A stretch of 64,000 nt of DNA from Stella humosa. Its GTDB lineage: Bacteria; Pseudomonadota; Alphaproteobacteria; ATCC43930; Allostellaceae. The notes below the pieces were generated by a model that did not search any database, was not told the origin of the DNA, and saw nothing but the letters and a program-made list of their open reading frames with translations. Of the stretch, positions 53,892 through 63,913 are shown in pieces. The DNA lies in assembly GCF_006738645.1 (NCBI RefSeq), contig NZ_AP019700.1:5452351-5516350 (forward strand), read 5' to 3'. The position numbers were made by a program, and so were the translations under genes. The first letter of the stretch is position 1. Each line of letters starts with the position of its first letter.

Positions 53892-54755
53892 CTATTTCGA
53901 TGCCTGTTCATGCACCGCCAGGATTCGGGCGAGACTGCGCAGTACCGGCTTCTCGATCAGCTTGCCTTCGAAGACGAGCAGGCCGCCGTCGCTCGCGGCG
54001 AACGCATCCAGGACCCGGCGCGCATGGGCGACGGTGGCCGCATCCGGCGTGAAGGTGGCGTTGATGTCGGCAATCTGTTTGGGGTGGATGGCGCCCTTGC
54101 CGGTGAAACCCAGCTCGGCCGAAAGCGTCGCCTCGCGCAGCATGCCCTCGGAGTCCTGGAGATCGAGATAGGGCACGTCGATGACGTCGAGCCCCGCTGC
54201 GGCGGCGGCATGGACGATGCGGGAGCGGGCATAGAGCAGCGCCATCCAGGTCGAGCGGCAGCGCAGATCCGCCGCCATGTCGACGCCACCGAAGAAGAGG
54301 GCCTCGATCCGATGGCTGGCCTGGGCCACCGCGTATGCCGCCTCCAGGCCTTCGTTCGTCTCGATGATGACGTGCAGGCGGGTGGGCAGCCGGTATTCGT
54401 CCAGGAGGTCGGAGAGGTTGCGGACCTCCTCCGGCCCCTTGACCTTGGGCAGCATGACGGCCTCGACCGGGGAGGCACTGGCCAGCAACGCCTGCACGTC
54501 GGCCATGCCGTCGGTCGTGCGCAGGCAGTTCAGGCGGATGATGCGCTCGACCCGTGCCGGGCCCTCGGCCGACGGCAGGTGGGCAAAGGCCTGCTCGCGG
54601 GCGGCCGCCTTGTCCTTTGGCGCGATGGCGTCCTCGAGATCGACGCAGACAATGTCGGCGCCGCTGCGCAGCGCCTTGGGAAACATGTCCGGGCGGGTCC
54701 CCGGTGCGAAGATGAAGCTGCGGCGGGTGCGGATGGCGCGGTCGACGACGTCCAA
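53892..54755 (-). CDS. HpcH/HpaI aldolase family, CitE-like CoA-ester lyase
   Basis: 287 residues with a TIM-barrel fold: RRSFIFAPGTRPDMF at the N-terminus, VCVDLEDAIAP (metal and substrate binding), RLNCLRTTDG, VMLPKVKGPEEV, IIETNEGLEAA and KGAIHPKQI. Homologues cleave citryl-CoA, malyl-CoA or related esters; the substrate is not clear. The likely start is TTG at 54755, with GGAG eight bases upstream. Confidence 0.87.
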   Translation of the reverse strand: MDVVDRAIRTRRSFIFAPGTRPDMFPKALRSGADIVCVDLEDAIAPKDKAAAREQAFAHLPSAEGPARVERIIRLNCLRTTDGMADVQALLASASPVEAVMLPKVKGPEEVRNLSDLLDEYRLPTRLHVIIETNEGLEAAYAVAQASHRIEALFFGGVDMAADLRCRSTWMALLYARSRIVHAAAAAGLDVIDVPYLDLQDSEGMLREATLSAELGFTGKGAIHPKQIADINATFTPDAATVAHARRVLDAFAASDGGLLVFEGKLIEKPVLRSLARILAVHEQASK

Positions 54756-54804
54756 GGAGGCTCTCCGGTTCGGGCGGGACCGGCCATCCTAGCTTGGATC
54801 GCGT

Positions 54805-55689
54805 CTATGCCTCGACGAACAGTTCGTCCGGGGCCGAGACCCGGGCACGCATGGCAACGCGCAGCTTCGACATCGCCCGGTTCTCGAGCTGGCGCACCCG
54901 CTCCTTGGACACGCCCAGCGAGCGGCCGAGATCTTCCAGCGTTGCCCCCTCGTCGACGAGCCGGCGCTCGCAGATGATGCGGCGTTCGCGCGGGGAAAGT
55001 TCGTCCAGCGCCTCGGCCAGCCAGCGTGAGCGGGATGCCGTGTCTCGCATGCCAATCACCACCTGCTCGGGGTCCGGCCGCGGATCGGATAGGAAGTCCT
55101 GCCAGGACTGCTCGCCCGTCTCGCCCGCCGGCGCGCTCAGCGACTGGTCGGCGGCCGACAGCCGCATCTCCATCACCTGGACGTCGTTGATGGACACCTT
55201 CAGCGCCTCGGCGATGCGGCGGCTGGTCTCGCCCGACATGCCGTTCAGCTCGGTATCGGCGATACGCGCCCGCAGGCGGCGCAGGTTGAAGAAGAGGGAT
55301 TTCTGGGCGGCCGTCGTGCCCGTGCGGACGATGGACCAGTTGCGCAGGACGAAATCCTGCATGGCCGAGCGGATCCACCAGGCGGCATAGGTCGAGAAAC
55401 GGACCTCGCGCCCGCTGTCGAACCGCTCGGAGGCCTGCATCAGGCCGACATTGCCTTCCTGGATCAGGTCGCCCATCGGCAGGCCGTAGTGGCGGAAACG
55501 GCCGGCCATGCTGATCACCAGCCGGGTGTAGGCGGTCACCAGCTCGTGCAGCGCGCGATCGTTGCGCTCGTCGCGCCAGCGCCGCGCCAAGTCGGATTCA
55601 TGATCCCGGCTGAGAATCGGCGCCCGCATCGCCGTGCGGATGAATGATGCGTTGGCACGCTGCGTTTCGGCATCGTCGAGATGGGCCAT
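54805..55689 (-). CDS. rpoH: RNA polymerase sigma factor RpoH (heat shock type)
   Basis: 294 residues. Region 2 (about 45-115) contains LPMGDLIQEGNVGLMQASERFD and FSTYAAWWIRSAMQDFVLRN. The RpoH box around QKSLFFNLRRLRA follows at about 130-142, and region 4 (STRW-like, about 225-285) includes LGRSLGVSKERVRQLENRAMSKLR. It may be an RpoH2-type paralogue. The start at 55689 follows GGAGG by seven bases, and that Shine-Dalgarno is masked by a hairpin. Confidence 0.92.
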   Translation of the reverse strand: MAHLDDAETQRANASFIRTAMRAPILSRDHESDLARRWRDERNDRALHELVTAYTRLVISMAGRFRHYGLPMGDLIQEGNVGLMQASERFDSGREVRFSTYAAWWIRSAMQDFVLRNWSIVRTGTTAAQKSLFFNLRRLRARIADTELNGMSGETSRRIAEALKVSINDVQVMEMRLSAADQSLSAPAGETGEQSWQDFLSDPRPDPEQVVIGMRDTASRSRWLAEALDELSPRERRIICERRLVDEGATLEDLGRSLGVSKERVRQLENRAMSKLRVAMRARVSAPDELFVEA

Positions 55690-55787
55690 CGATCGTCCTC
55701 CGCAATCCTTTACGCGGAGGGCGGTCCACCGGATCAACGTCCCGTTGGCCGCATCGTTCCGGCCGCCCGGGTGACGGTGGACCGCCC
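55690..55787 (-). promoter_or_regulatory. structured rpoH leader with masked Shine-Dalgarno
   Basis: Minus-strand RNA: CCTCCGC (55720-55714) pairs perfectly with GCGGAGG (55703-55697), which contains the rpoH Shine-Dalgarno, across a ten-base loop. Just upstream, a 13-bp perfect inverted repeat (55787-55775 with 55731-55719) encloses 43 bases and shares two bases with the anti-Shine-Dalgarno arm. The layout suggests translational control of rpoH, possibly by temperature, and two competing folds. Confidence 0.6.
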
Positions 55788-55888
55788 ACCACGCAAACCC
55801 GTGGGCGAAACCATCGTCATCCTGGGACGAACCGGCCGATTCCCGTGATCAATCCGCCATCACGATCCCGTGACGCGGTGCAGCATGT

Positions 55889-57865
55889 CTATTCCGCTGC
55901 GGCTGCCACCGGGGCGCCGGTTTCCACCGGCACGCGCGCCTCACCCGCAAGGACATCGAGCACATCGGCCAGCGCCATCGTCTCCTGGTCGGGGCGGCCG
56001 AGCCGGCGGATGGAGACGGTCCGTTCCTCGGCCTCGCGCTTCCCGACCACGACCATGACCGGCACCTTGGCCAGGCTGTGCTCGCGGACCTTGTAGTTGA
56101 TCTTCTCGTTGCGCCGGTCGAGCTCCACCTGCAGGCCGCGGCCGCGCAGCAGGCCCGCCACTTCCTGGGCGTAGTCGTCGGCGTCCGAGACGATGGTCGC
56201 GACGGCCACCTGGGTCGGGGCGAGCCACAGCGGCAGGCGGCCGGCATAATGCTCGATCAGGATGCCGATGAAGCGCTCGAACGAGCCGAAGATCGCCCGG
56301 TGCAGCATCACCGGATGGTGCTTCTGCCCGTCCTCGCCGACATAGAAGGCGCCCAGCCGCTCGGGCAGCACGAGGTCGACCTGGAGCGTGCCGCACTGCC
56401 AGTCGCGGCCGATGGTGTCGCGCAGGGTGAATTCGAGCTTCGGGCCATAGAAGGCGCCTTCGCCCGGGTTCAGCACATAGGCCAGGCCCGAGGCGTCGCA
56501 GGCCGCCTTCAGCGCCGATTCGGCCTTGTCCCACACCGCGTCGGCGCCGTGCCGCTGCGGCGGCCGGTCGGCCAGCTTCACGAACACGTCGGTAAAGCCG
56601 AGGTCGCGATAGACGCCGAGCAGCAGGCTGCAGAAGGCCGTGCTCTCGGAGATGATCTGGTCCTCGGTGCAGAAGATGTGGGCGTCGTCCTGCACGAAGT
56701 TGCGCACCCGCATGATGCCGTGCAGCGCCCCGCCCGGCTCGAAGCGGTGGCAGGAGCCGAACTCGGCCATGCGCATCGGCAGGTCGCGGTAGCTCTTCAG
56801 GCCCTGATTGTAGATCTGGACATGGCAGGGGCAGTTCATCGGCTTCAGCGCGAAGATCCGTTCCTTCGGATTCTCGGCATAGGCGCGCACACCCTCCTCG
56901 TTCTCGGAGATGTACATGTTCTGCCGGAACTTCTCCCAGTGGCCGGACGCCTCCCACAGCTTGCGGTCGACCAGCTGGGGCGTCTTCACCTCGACATAGC
57001 CGGCGGCATCCAGCCGTTCGCGCAGCCAGGCCTCCAGCTTGCGATAGAGGCGCCAGCCCTTGGGATGCCAGAAGACCATGCCGGCCGCCTCTTCCTGCTG
57101 GTGGAAGAGGCCCATTTCTCGGCCCAGGCGGCGGTGGTCGCGCTTCTCGGCCTCTTCGAGCTGGGTGAGGTAGGCCTTCAGCTCCTTGTCGCTGGCCCAG
57201 GCGGTGCCGTAGACACGCTGGAGTTGGGCATTGCGATGGTCGCCGCGCCAATAGGCGCCAGCCAGCTTCATCAGCTTGAACGCCTTGCCCAGGCGCCCCG
57301 TCGAGGGCAAGTGCGGGCCCCGGCAGAGGTCGAGGAACGCGCCCTGGCGATAGAGCGTGATGACGTCGTCGGCCGGCAGATCGGCGATGATCTCGGCCTT
57401 GTACTTCTCGCCTATCGACAGGAAGTAGGCGACCGCGTCGTCGCGGTTCCAGACCTCGCGGTGGATCGCCTCGTCGCGGTCGACGATCTCGCGCATGCGC
57501 TCCTCCATCCGCGCCAAGTCATCCGGCGTGAAGGGGGTCTCGCGATAGAAGTCGTAGTAGAAGCCGTTTTCGATCGACGGCCCGATCGTCACCTGGACGT
57601 CGGGGTAGAGCTCCTTGGCGGCCTCGGCCAGCGCGTGGGCGGCATCGTGGCGCAGCAACTCCAGCCCATCGGGCTGGTCGCGCGTGACGATGGCGACGGT
57701 GGCGTCGGTATCGATGGTGCGGGTGAGGTCCATGAGCGCGCCGTCGACGCGCATGGCGACGGCGGCCTTGGCGAGGCCCTTGCCGATGCTCTCCGCGAGC
57801 GCCAGTCCCGTCGGCGGCGCATCGAACGCGCGCACCGATCCATCGGGAAGCGAAATCTGCACCAT
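55889..57865 (-). CDS. thrS: threonine-tRNA ligase
   Basis: 658-residue class II synthetase. The TGS domain occupies residues 1-60. The editing domain contains [10 protein letters not shown] and later the [10 protein letters not shown] region. The catalytic core has motif 2 ([21 protein letters not shown]) and zinc ligands around [10 protein letters not shown]. The C-terminal anticodon-binding domain starts near residue 550 ([18 protein letters not shown]). ATG 57865 follows a GTG that is also in frame. rpoH lies 199 bases downstream on the same strand. Confidence 0.96.
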   Translation of the reverse strand: MVQISLPDGSVRAFDAPPTGLALAESIGKGLAKAAVAMRVDGALMDLTRTIDTDATVAIVTRDQPDGLELLRHDAAHALAEAAKELYPDVQVTIGPSIENGFYYDFYRETPFTPDDLARMEERMREIVDRDEAIHREVWNRDDAVAYFLSIGEKYKAEIIADLPADDVITLYRQGAFLDLCRGPHLPSTGRLGKAFKLMKLAGAYWRGDHRNAQLQRVYGTAWASDKELKAYLTQLEEAEKRDHRRLGREMGLFHQQEEAAGMVFWHPKGWRLYRKLEAWLRERLDAAGYVEVKTPQLVDRKLWEASGHWEKFRQNMYISENEEGVRAYAENPKERIFALKPMNCPCHVQIYNQGLKSYRDLPMRMAEFGSCHRFEPGGALHGIMRVRNFVQDDAHIFCTEDQIISESTAFCSLLLGVYRDLGFTDVFVKLADRPPQRHGADAVWDKAESALKAACDASGLAYVLNPGEGAFYGPKLEFTLRDTIGRDWQCGTLQVDLVLPERLGAFYVGEDGQKHHPVMLHRAIFGSFERFIGILIEHYAGRLPLWLAPTQVAVATIVSDADDYAQEVAGLLRGRGLQVELDRRNEKINYKVREHSLAKVPVMVVVGKREAEERTVSIRRLGRPDQETMALADVLDVLAGEARVPVETGAPVAAAAE

Positions 57866-57916
57866 CACTCTCTACTCCTGCGCCGGCCGTTGTCGGAGCC
57901 CGGCGGCCGGGCGGCC

Positions 57917-58405
57917 CTACACGCGCATTGTGTCGGGCAGGCCCTTGGCCGGGGCGTCTTCGGGCCGGTGGCCCTGGATGTCGTCGAGCGCCGCCACCAC
58001 CGCATCGAACGCGAGAAGAATCGACCCGTGGCGCGACTTGAATCGCTGCGCCGGGGCGAGGGCGGCCAGCTCGGCCCACTCGCCCGCGGGCGGCGATGCG
58101 CCCTCCTTTAGCATCGCCCTGAGCGTCTTGGCCACCGCCCGCATGTCGCCGGCCGGCTGGCCGACCACATGCCGGGCCATGATGGAGGCCGATGCCTGGC
58201 CCAGCGTGCAGGCCCGCACGGTCTGGCCGAAGTCGACGATCCGGTCGCCGTCCATGGCGAGGTCGACGGTGACCCGGCTGCCGCACAGCGGGCTGGTCAT
58301 CGTCACGGTCGCCGCAGGCGCCGCCAGCCGCTGCGTCCGCGGAATGTCGGCCGCCAGTGCCTTGACCTGGTCGCTGTACAGGGATTCGACGCTGCTTGCC
58401 GTCAT
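57917..58405 (-). CDS. IscU/SufU-like iron-sulfur cluster scaffold protein
   Basis: 162 residues of the NifU N-terminal family. Conserved cysteines lie in SPLCGSRVTVDL (about residue 41) and VRACTLGQASASIMA (about residue 66). The third position of the classical IscU triad falls near the RHGSILLAF segment (about 124-132), where histidine is present and no cysteine. Such proteins appear in alphaproteobacteria beside Suf systems; scaffold activity is inferred. Confidence 0.82.
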   Translation of the reverse strand: MTASSVESLYSDQVKALAADIPRTQRLAAPAATVTMTSPLCGSRVTVDLAMDGDRIVDFGQTVRACTLGQASASIMARHVVGQPAGDMRAVAKTLRAMLKEGASPPAGEWAELAALAPAQRFKSRHGSILLAFDAVVAALDDIQGHRPEDAPAKGLPDTMRV

Positions 58406-58511
58406 CGGGGATGTGTCCGCATCAGGTGCCTGGGCTTTAAGTGGCCCCGGCTGGCGGCGGGGTCAATTCTCTTGGCTGGAACCGCTTAGCCCAGGGTCGC
58501 GTTCGCTTTCC

Positions 58512-58694
58512 ATGACGACAAGCACGAAACCCGCCCCGCAGCCCGCCGCCGAGCGGCCGGCCACTCCCCCCAAGCCAGCCGAGGACGTTCCAGGCCACGA
58601 CCATACGGTCCCCGACGAGGACGACCATCGCCAGATCAGCCGCAACGACCTGGAAAAGGGCCGCCCCAAGAACACCGGCCGCGAGGGCGCCTGA
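58512..58694 (+). CDS. small disordered hypothetical protein
   Basis: 60 residues, rich in proline, alanine, aspartate and lysine, without hydrophobic segments or cysteines. The composition (an acidic middle VPGHDHTVPDEDDH, then a basic end around DLEKGRPKNTG) is not a simple shadow of a gene on the other strand, as none overlaps here. No clear Shine-Dalgarno precedes the ATG. I do not recognise the family. Confidence 0.5.
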   Translation: MTTSTKPAPQPAAERPATPPKPAEDVPGHDHTVPDEDDHRQISRNDLEKGRPKNTGREGA

Positions 58695-58715
58695 CGCCCA
58701 TCCGTACGGATAGGG

Positions 58716-59627
58716 TCAACCTGGATAGGGATGATGGTCCAGCCAGTGCCGGGCGATGTCGGCGCGCCGGCAGACCCATACGCCCGCATGGCGCCCGACA
58801 TGGTCGAGGAAGCGCATCAGCCCGGCCGCCCGCGCCGGATGGCCGATCAGCCGCTGGTGCAACCCGACCGACATCATCTTCGGGCTGGTCGCGCCCTCGG
58901 CGTACAGAACGTCGAAGGCATCCCGCAGGTAGGTGAAGAAGTCCTCACCCGTTCCGAACACGCCGCGGCCGAACTTGGCGTCGTTGTTCGACAGCGTATA
59001 GGGGACGATCAGGTGCGGCTTGCCCTGGACCCTCGTCCAGTAGGGCAGGTCGTCGTTGTAGGCATCGGAGTCGTAGAGAAAGCCCCCCTCCTCGACCAGC
59101 AGCCGGCGGGTGTTCACGCTGGGCGAATAGCGGCAGTACCAGCCGATCGGACGCTCCCCCACCGTTTGCTTCAGGGAGGCCACGGCGCGGCGGATATGGT
59201 CGCGCTCCTCGTCTTCCGACAGCTCGAAATGCTTGACCCAGCGCCAACCATGGCAGCACACGTCCCACCCGGCGTCGCGGATGGCGGCGGCCGCCGGCGG
59301 ATGGCGCTCGAGCGCCAGCGCGCAGCCGAACACCGTCAGCGGCAGGCCGCGCTCCTGCAGGATGCGCCGCACCCGCCAGAAGCCGACACGGCTGCCATAC
59401 TCGAACATGCTCTCGCCGGCGAGATCGCGGCCCTTCAGGGGCGCAGTCTGGCTCGCCCCTTCGGTCAGCGCCGTTTCGGTGTAGCCGTCCCCGTCGTCGA
59501 TCGAATATTCCGAACCCTCCTCGAAATTGAGCACGAAGTTGAGCGCGATCCGGGCGCCGCCCGGCCATTTCGGATCGGGCGGGCTGGCGCCATAGCCGAT
59601 CAGATCGCGATTGCTCGTCTCAACCAT
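58716..59627 (-). CDS. polysaccharide deacetylase family, PuuE-like allantoinase
   Basis: 303 residues of the NodB-homology fold in the PuuE allantoinase branch. Diagnostic segments are LNFEEGSEYS near residue 35, FEYGSRVGFWRVRRIL, VCCHGWRWVKH (the metal histidine region) and YDSDAYNDDLPYW. The family opens the allantoin ring without a metal-dependent urease-type fold. No other purine catabolism genes are visible, so the substrate is likely but unproven. Confidence 0.85.
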   Translation of the reverse strand: MVETSNRDLIGYGASPPDPKWPGGARIALNFVLNFEEGSEYSIDDGDGYTETALTEGASQTAPLKGRDLAGESMFEYGSRVGFWRVRRILQERGLPLTVFGCALALERHPPAAAAIRDAGWDVCCHGWRWVKHFELSEDEERDHIRRAVASLKQTVGERPIGWYCRYSPSVNTRRLLVEEGGFLYDSDAYNDDLPYWTRVQGKPHLIVPYTLSNNDAKFGRGVFGTGEDFFTYLRDAFDVLYAEGATSPKMMSVGLHQRLIGHPARAAGLMRFLDHVGRHAGVWVCRRADIARHWLDHHPYPG

Positions 59628-59643
59628 CCGGGGCTCCTGTCGG

Positions 59644-60870
59644 TCATTTCCAGGGAAGATAGCCGAGCCCGGTCAGCCACAGCAGGGCCAGGGCCATCGA
59701 TGCGATCGTCATAGGCACCCCGCAGGCGGCATGGGTGCGGAAGGTCAGGCGCACTCCGACGGCAGCCGCACGCTCGGCCACGATGATGTTGGCGAGGCTG
59801 CCCACCAGGAGCAGGTTGCCGGCCAGCGTCGACAGCAGCGCCAGGGAATAGAGCAGGCCCGGCCCGGCGTCGGGAACGATCTTCAGGAACAGCATGACCG
59901 CGGGGACATTGCCGACCGTATTGCTGCCGGCCAGTGCCAGCGTCGTCAGCACAGCCGGATCGGCCACCGGCAGGCCATGGCCGGCCAGCCAGGCGAGCCC
60001 GGCGGCCGGCAGCCCCGTCTGGCTGAAGGCGGCGGTGACGACGAAGAGGCCGGCGAACAGCACCAGCAGCGACCAGTCGACGAGGCCCAGGATGGCGCGC
60101 GTCGCCAGGTTGCGCGACAGCAGCATCAGCCCGCCGATGATGAGGACCGATTCGGCCTGCGGCAGCGGGCTGGCGAAGAGCGCCAGCAGGGCCAGCGTCG
60201 CCAGCCCCGCCCAGGCCAGTTCCAGCCGGTCGACGCGGGGCGTGGGAAGCCCGCCCTGGACCGGGGCCGACCATCGCCCGCGCCAGACCAGCAGCACGGT
60301 GACATGAACCACCACCAGCGACAGCACGGCCGGCGGGCCGCAGGCCAGCAGGAAGTCGAAGAAGTCGAGCCGCCCGGTCTGGCCGATCAGGATGTTCTGC
60401 GGGTTGCCGATCATGGTGGCGGCCGAGCCGGCATTGGCCGCCCCCGCCAGCGCGATCAGGAACGGGCGCGGGTCAAGCCCGCGCGCACCCAGGCCCAGGC
60501 ACAGCAGCGGCGTCATCGCGAAGACCACGACGTCGTTCGACAGCACGGCCGACAGCAGGCCGGTGACCGCGACGGTGAGGGCGAGCAATGCCACCGGGCC
60601 GGCGCGCGCGGCTGCGATGCGGGCGACGCACCAGTCGTAGAAGCCGCTCTCGGCGAAGCGCGCCGACAGGATCATCAGCCCGAACAGCACGAAGAGGGTC
60701 GGGAAATCGATCGCTTCCAGGGCTGCGGCCGGCGTCACCGCGCCGGCCAGGCCCAGGCCCATCCCGCCGATGAGGGCGATGCCGGTGCGATCGAGGCCAA
60801 GGCCGGGCCAGCGCCCGAGCGCCATCCCGGCATAGACCGCGACGAAGACGATGACGACGAGCAGGGTCAA
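59644..60870 (-). CDS. ArsB/SLC13-type anion transporter
   Basis: 408 residues with about eleven hydrophobic segments. Paired conserved loops are LSAVLSNDVVVFAMTPL (about residues 105-121) and GSNTVGNVPAVMLFLK in the second half, plus GNPQNILIG, which place it in the ion-transporter (citrate/arsenite/Na-sulfate) superfamily. The substrate is unknown. The start appears to be TTG (60870) without a clear Shine-Dalgarno; no other start retains the first helix. Confidence 0.82.
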   Translation of the reverse strand: MTLLVVIVFVAVYAGMALGRWPGLGLDRTGIALIGGMGLGLAGAVTPAAALEAIDFPTLFVLFGLMILSARFAESGFYDWCVARIAAARAGPVALLALTVAVTGLLSAVLSNDVVVFAMTPLLCLGLGARGLDPRPFLIALAGAANAGSAATMIGNPQNILIGQTGRLDFFDFLLACGPPAVLSLVVVHVTVLLVWRGRWSAPVQGGLPTPRVDRLELAWAGLATLALLALFASPLPQAESVLIIGGLMLLSRNLATRAILGLVDWSLLVLFAGLFVVTAAFSQTGLPAAGLAWLAGHGLPVADPAVLTTLALAGSNTVGNVPAVMLFLKIVPDAGPGLLYSLALLSTLAGNLLLVGSLANIIVAERAAAVGVRLTFRTHAACGVPMTIASMALALLWLTGLGYLPWK

Positions 60871-60926
60871 GGGAGGAGCGATCGCCTGGGGGACGCGGGG
60901 ATGGCAGCCATCCTATCATCAGGCCG

Positions 60927-61790
60927 ATGAGCGAATCGCCTGCCGCGTTGCTGCTCGCGCACGAACCCTGGATTCGGATCGGCGTCTTTGCGGTCGTGCT
61001 GGCAGCGGCTGTGGCGGCGGAGGCGTTATGGCCCCGCCGCCGCCGAATCCTGCCGCGCTCGCGGCGCTGGCCCGGCAACCTCGGGATCGTCATGGTCGAC
61101 ACGATCCTGGTGCGGCTGGCCTTCCCGGTCGCCGCCGTCGGTGTCGCCCTGCTGGCGGAGCGCCACGGCTTCGGGCTGTTGAACCTGCTGCCGCTGCCGG
61201 GTTGGCTGGCAATCGTCCTGGCGGTGGTGGCGCTCGACCTGGCGATCTGGGCCCAGCATGTGCTGTTCCACCGCGTGCCACCCTTGTGGCGCCTGCACCG
61301 CATGCATCATGCCGACCAGGATCTCGACGCCACCACCGGGGTCCGTTTCCACCCGATCGAGATCGCGCTGTCGATGGCGATCAAGCTGGCCGTGGTGGCC
61401 GCATTGGGGGCCCCCGCGGCGGCCGTGGTGATCTTCGAGGTGCTGCTGAACGCGACCGCGATCTTCAGCCACGCCAACCTGCGCCTGCCGGCCTGCGCCG
61501 ACCGGCTGCTGCGCCGGGTGGTGGTCACGCCCGACATGCACCGCGTCCACCACTCGCAGCACCCGGACGAGACCGACAGCAATTTCGGCTTCAACCTGCC
61601 CTGGTGGGACCGGCTGTTCGGCACCTACCGCGCCCAACCGCGGGACGGGCATGCGGGCATGGCGATCGGTCTGGCCACTTGGCCGGACCCGGCCGAGCAG
61701 CGACTCGACCGGATGCTGACGCAGCCGTTCCGCGCACCCCCGCCGGCGCCGTCGGTGGTTTCGGTTGCGGCCGCGAAGACATTCCACTAG
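60927..61790 (+). CDS. sterol desaturase / fatty acid hydroxylase family protein
   Basis: 287 residues, three to four membrane helices, and the histidine clusters of di-iron membrane hydroxylases: HVLFHRVPPLWRLHRMHH (about 111-128) and DMHRVHHSQH (about 202-211). Substrates in bacteria include hopanoids, carotenoids and lipids. The C-terminal half has FGFNLPWWDRLFGTY, typical of the family. The substrate cannot be assigned. Confidence 0.88.
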   Translation: MSESPAALLLAHEPWIRIGVFAVVLAAAVAAEALWPRRRRILPRSRRWPGNLGIVMVDTILVRLAFPVAAVGVALLAERHGFGLLNLLPLPGWLAIVLAVVALDLAIWAQHVLFHRVPPLWRLHRMHHADQDLDATTGVRFHPIEIALSMAIKLAVVAALGAPAAAVVIFEVLLNATAIFSHANLRLPACADRLLRRVVVTPDMHRVHHSQHPDETDSNFGFNLPWWDRLFGTYRAQPRDGHAGMAIGLATWPDPAEQRLDRMLTQPFRAPPPAPSVVSVAAAKTFH

Positions 61791-61824
61791 CGAAGCCGGC
61801 AGTTCCAACGCCAGCGGGGAGCCC

Positions 61825-62412
61825 ATGGCCGCGTTCGACGCCGAGTCCTATGTCACGGCAGAATTCGCCGAGCACGCGGCCGTGCAGCAGGCCACGCCGG
61901 TCGCCGTGCGGGCGGGGCTGCTGCGCCTGGTCGAGATCTGCGCCACCGCGGTCGAGGCGGGCGGCAAGATCCTCTTCTTCGGCAATGGCGGCAGCGCCGG
62001 GGACGCCCAGCACCTGGCGACCGAACTGGCAGTGCGCTACCAGCGCGACCGGGCGCCGATCGCCGCCATCGCGCTGACCACGGACAGTTCGGCACTGACC
62101 GCCATCGGCAACGACCTGGGCTTCGAACAGCTCTTCGCCCGCCAGGTGCAGGCGATCGGGCGAGCCGGCGACGTCGCCATCGGCATCACCACGTCGGGCC
62201 GCAGCGCCAACGTCGCCCGCGGGCTCGAGGCCGCGCGCGCGATCGGCATGCACGCCGCCGCCTTCTCGGGCGGGACCGGCGGAACGCTGGCCGGGCTGGC
62301 CGATCCCCTGATCCTCGTGCCGTCGACCACGACGGCGCGGATCCAGGAAATGCACATCACCATCGGCCAGATCCTGTGCGGGGCGCTGGAGCGGCGTCTC
62401 GGCCTGGTCTGA
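61825..62412 (+). CDS. gmhA: sedoheptulose-7-phosphate isomerase (phosphoheptose isomerase)
   Basis: 195-residue SIS-domain enzyme, the first step of ADP-heptose synthesis for LPS core. Motifs are ILFFGNGGSAGDAQHLATEL (about 48-67), ITTSGRSANV and the late zinc-site segment IQEMHITIGQILC. The ATG at 61825 follows GGGGAG. hldE follows 24 bases later, so they form an operon. Confidence 0.94.
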   Translation: MAAFDAESYVTAEFAEHAAVQQATPVAVRAGLLRLVEICATAVEAGGKILFFGNGGSAGDAQHLATELAVRYQRDRAPIAAIALTTDSSALTAIGNDLGFEQLFARQVQAIGRAGDVAIGITTSGRSANVARGLEAARAIGMHAAAFSGGTGGTLAGLADPLILVPSTTTARIQEMHITIGQILCGALERRLGLV

Positions 62413-62436
62413 TCCGGCAAGCGGCGGACCCCAGCG

Positions 62437-63906
62437 ATGACCCAGGCACACAACGCCGATCTCGCCCAGCGCATCGACCAACTCGCCCGCGTGCGGGTGC
62501 TGTGCGTCGGCGACGTCATGCTCGACCGCTACATCTACGGCTCGGTCGAGCGCATCTCGCCGGAAGCGCCGATCCCGGTCCTGCGCATCCAGCGCGAGTC
62601 GGACATGCTGGGCGGTGCCGGCAACGTCCTGCGCAACCTGCTGGCGCTCGGGGCGGAGGTTTGCTTCCTGTCGGTCGTCGGCGACGACCCGGCCGGCCGC
62701 GAGATCCAGGCGATCATCGCCGCCGAGGAGCGGGTCGAGCCGCACCTGTTGTCGGAGCGCGCGCGCACGACGCCGATCAAGACCCGCTACGTCGCCGGCC
62801 AGCAGCAACTCCTGCGGGCGGACCGCGAGACGGTGGCGCCGATCGCCGAGGCCCTGCGCGAGGATCTGGTGCACCTGGCCCGCTCCGCCGCTACGGAGCA
62901 ATCGGTCGTGGTCCTCTCGGACTATGACAAGGGAGTGTTGCGGCAGGGGGTGGCGGCCGGCGTCATCGCGGCTGCCCGCGCCGCCGGCAAGATCGTCATC
63001 GTCGACCCCAAGGGCTCGGACTACACGCGCTATCGCGGCGCCAACGTACTGACCCCCAACCGGCGCGAACTGGCCGAGGCGACCGACATGCCGGTCGGCA
63101 CGGCCGAGGAGATCGTGACCGCGGCCCGCCGACTGATCGGCCGGCTCGACCTCGACGCGCTGCTGGTGACCCGCAGCCAGGACGGCATGACGCTGGTGGA
63201 GCGCGATGGCGCGATCCACCACCTGCCGGCCGAGGCCCGCGAGGTGTTCGACGTTTCCGGCGCCGGCGACACGGTGCTGGCCGCCTTCGCGACGGCGATC
63301 GGCGCCGGCTTCTCGTTCCGCGATGCGGCCCGCTTGGGCAATGTCGCGGCCGGCCTGGTGGTCGGCAAGATCGGCACCGCCGTCGCCCATTCGGTCGAGC
63401 TGATGCGGGCGCTGCGGGCGGGCGACATCGGCCGCAGCAACGTGAAGGCGCTGCCCTTCGCCGCCGCACTCGATCGCGTGCGCGGCTGGCGGCAGGAGGG
63501 GCTGTCGGTCGGCTTCACCAACGGCTGCTTCGACCTGCTGCATCCCGGCCACATCGCCATGCTGAAGGCCGCGCGCGCGACCTGCGACCGGCTGGTCGTC
63601 GGCTTGAACGCCGACGAGTCCGTCGCCCGCCTGAAAGGCCCCAACCGGCCGGTGCAGAACGAGGGCGCGCGCTCGACGGTGCTGGCCTCGCTGGCCGACG
63701 TCGACCTGGTCGTCATCTTCACCGAGGACACGCCGCAGAACCTGATCGAGGCGGTCCGGCCCGACGTGCTGATCAAGGGGTCCGACTACACCATCGACCA
63801 GGTGGTGGGGGCGGACTTCGTCCAGGCCTCGGGCGGTCGCGTGGTCCTGGTCGACCTGGTTCCCGGCTTCAGCACCACCGCCACGGTCGCCAAGCTGATC
63901 GGCTGA
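62437..63906 (+). CDS. hldE: bifunctional heptose-7-phosphate kinase / heptose-1-phosphate adenylyltransferase
   Basis: 489 residues. The ribokinase-like domain (1-330) carries [25 protein letters not shown], and the catalytic [15 protein letters not shown]. The C-terminal nucleotidyltransferase domain (about 345-489) contains [18 protein letters not shown] and [14 protein letters not shown]. It performs both later steps of ADP-glycero-manno-heptose synthesis, next to gmhA. Confidence 0.95.
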   Translation: MTQAHNADLAQRIDQLARVRVLCVGDVMLDRYIYGSVERISPEAPIPVLRIQRESDMLGGAGNVLRNLLALGAEVCFLSVVGDDPAGREIQAIIAAEERVEPHLLSERARTTPIKTRYVAGQQQLLRADRETVAPIAEALREDLVHLARSAATEQSVVVLSDYDKGVLRQGVAAGVIAAARAAGKIVIVDPKGSDYTRYRGANVLTPNRRELAEATDMPVGTAEEIVTAARRLIGRLDLDALLVTRSQDGMTLVERDGAIHHLPAEAREVFDVSGAGDTVLAAFATAIGAGFSFRDAARLGNVAAGLVVGKIGTAVAHSVELMRALRAGDIGRSNVKALPFAAALDRVRGWRQEGLSVGFTNGCFDLLHPGHIAMLKAARATCDRLVVGLNADESVARLKGPNRPVQNEGARSTVLASLADVDLVVIFTEDTPQNLIEAVRPDVLIKGSDYTIDQVVGADFVQASGGRVVLVDLVPGFSTTATVAKLIG

Positions 63907-63913
63907 GCCCGCG

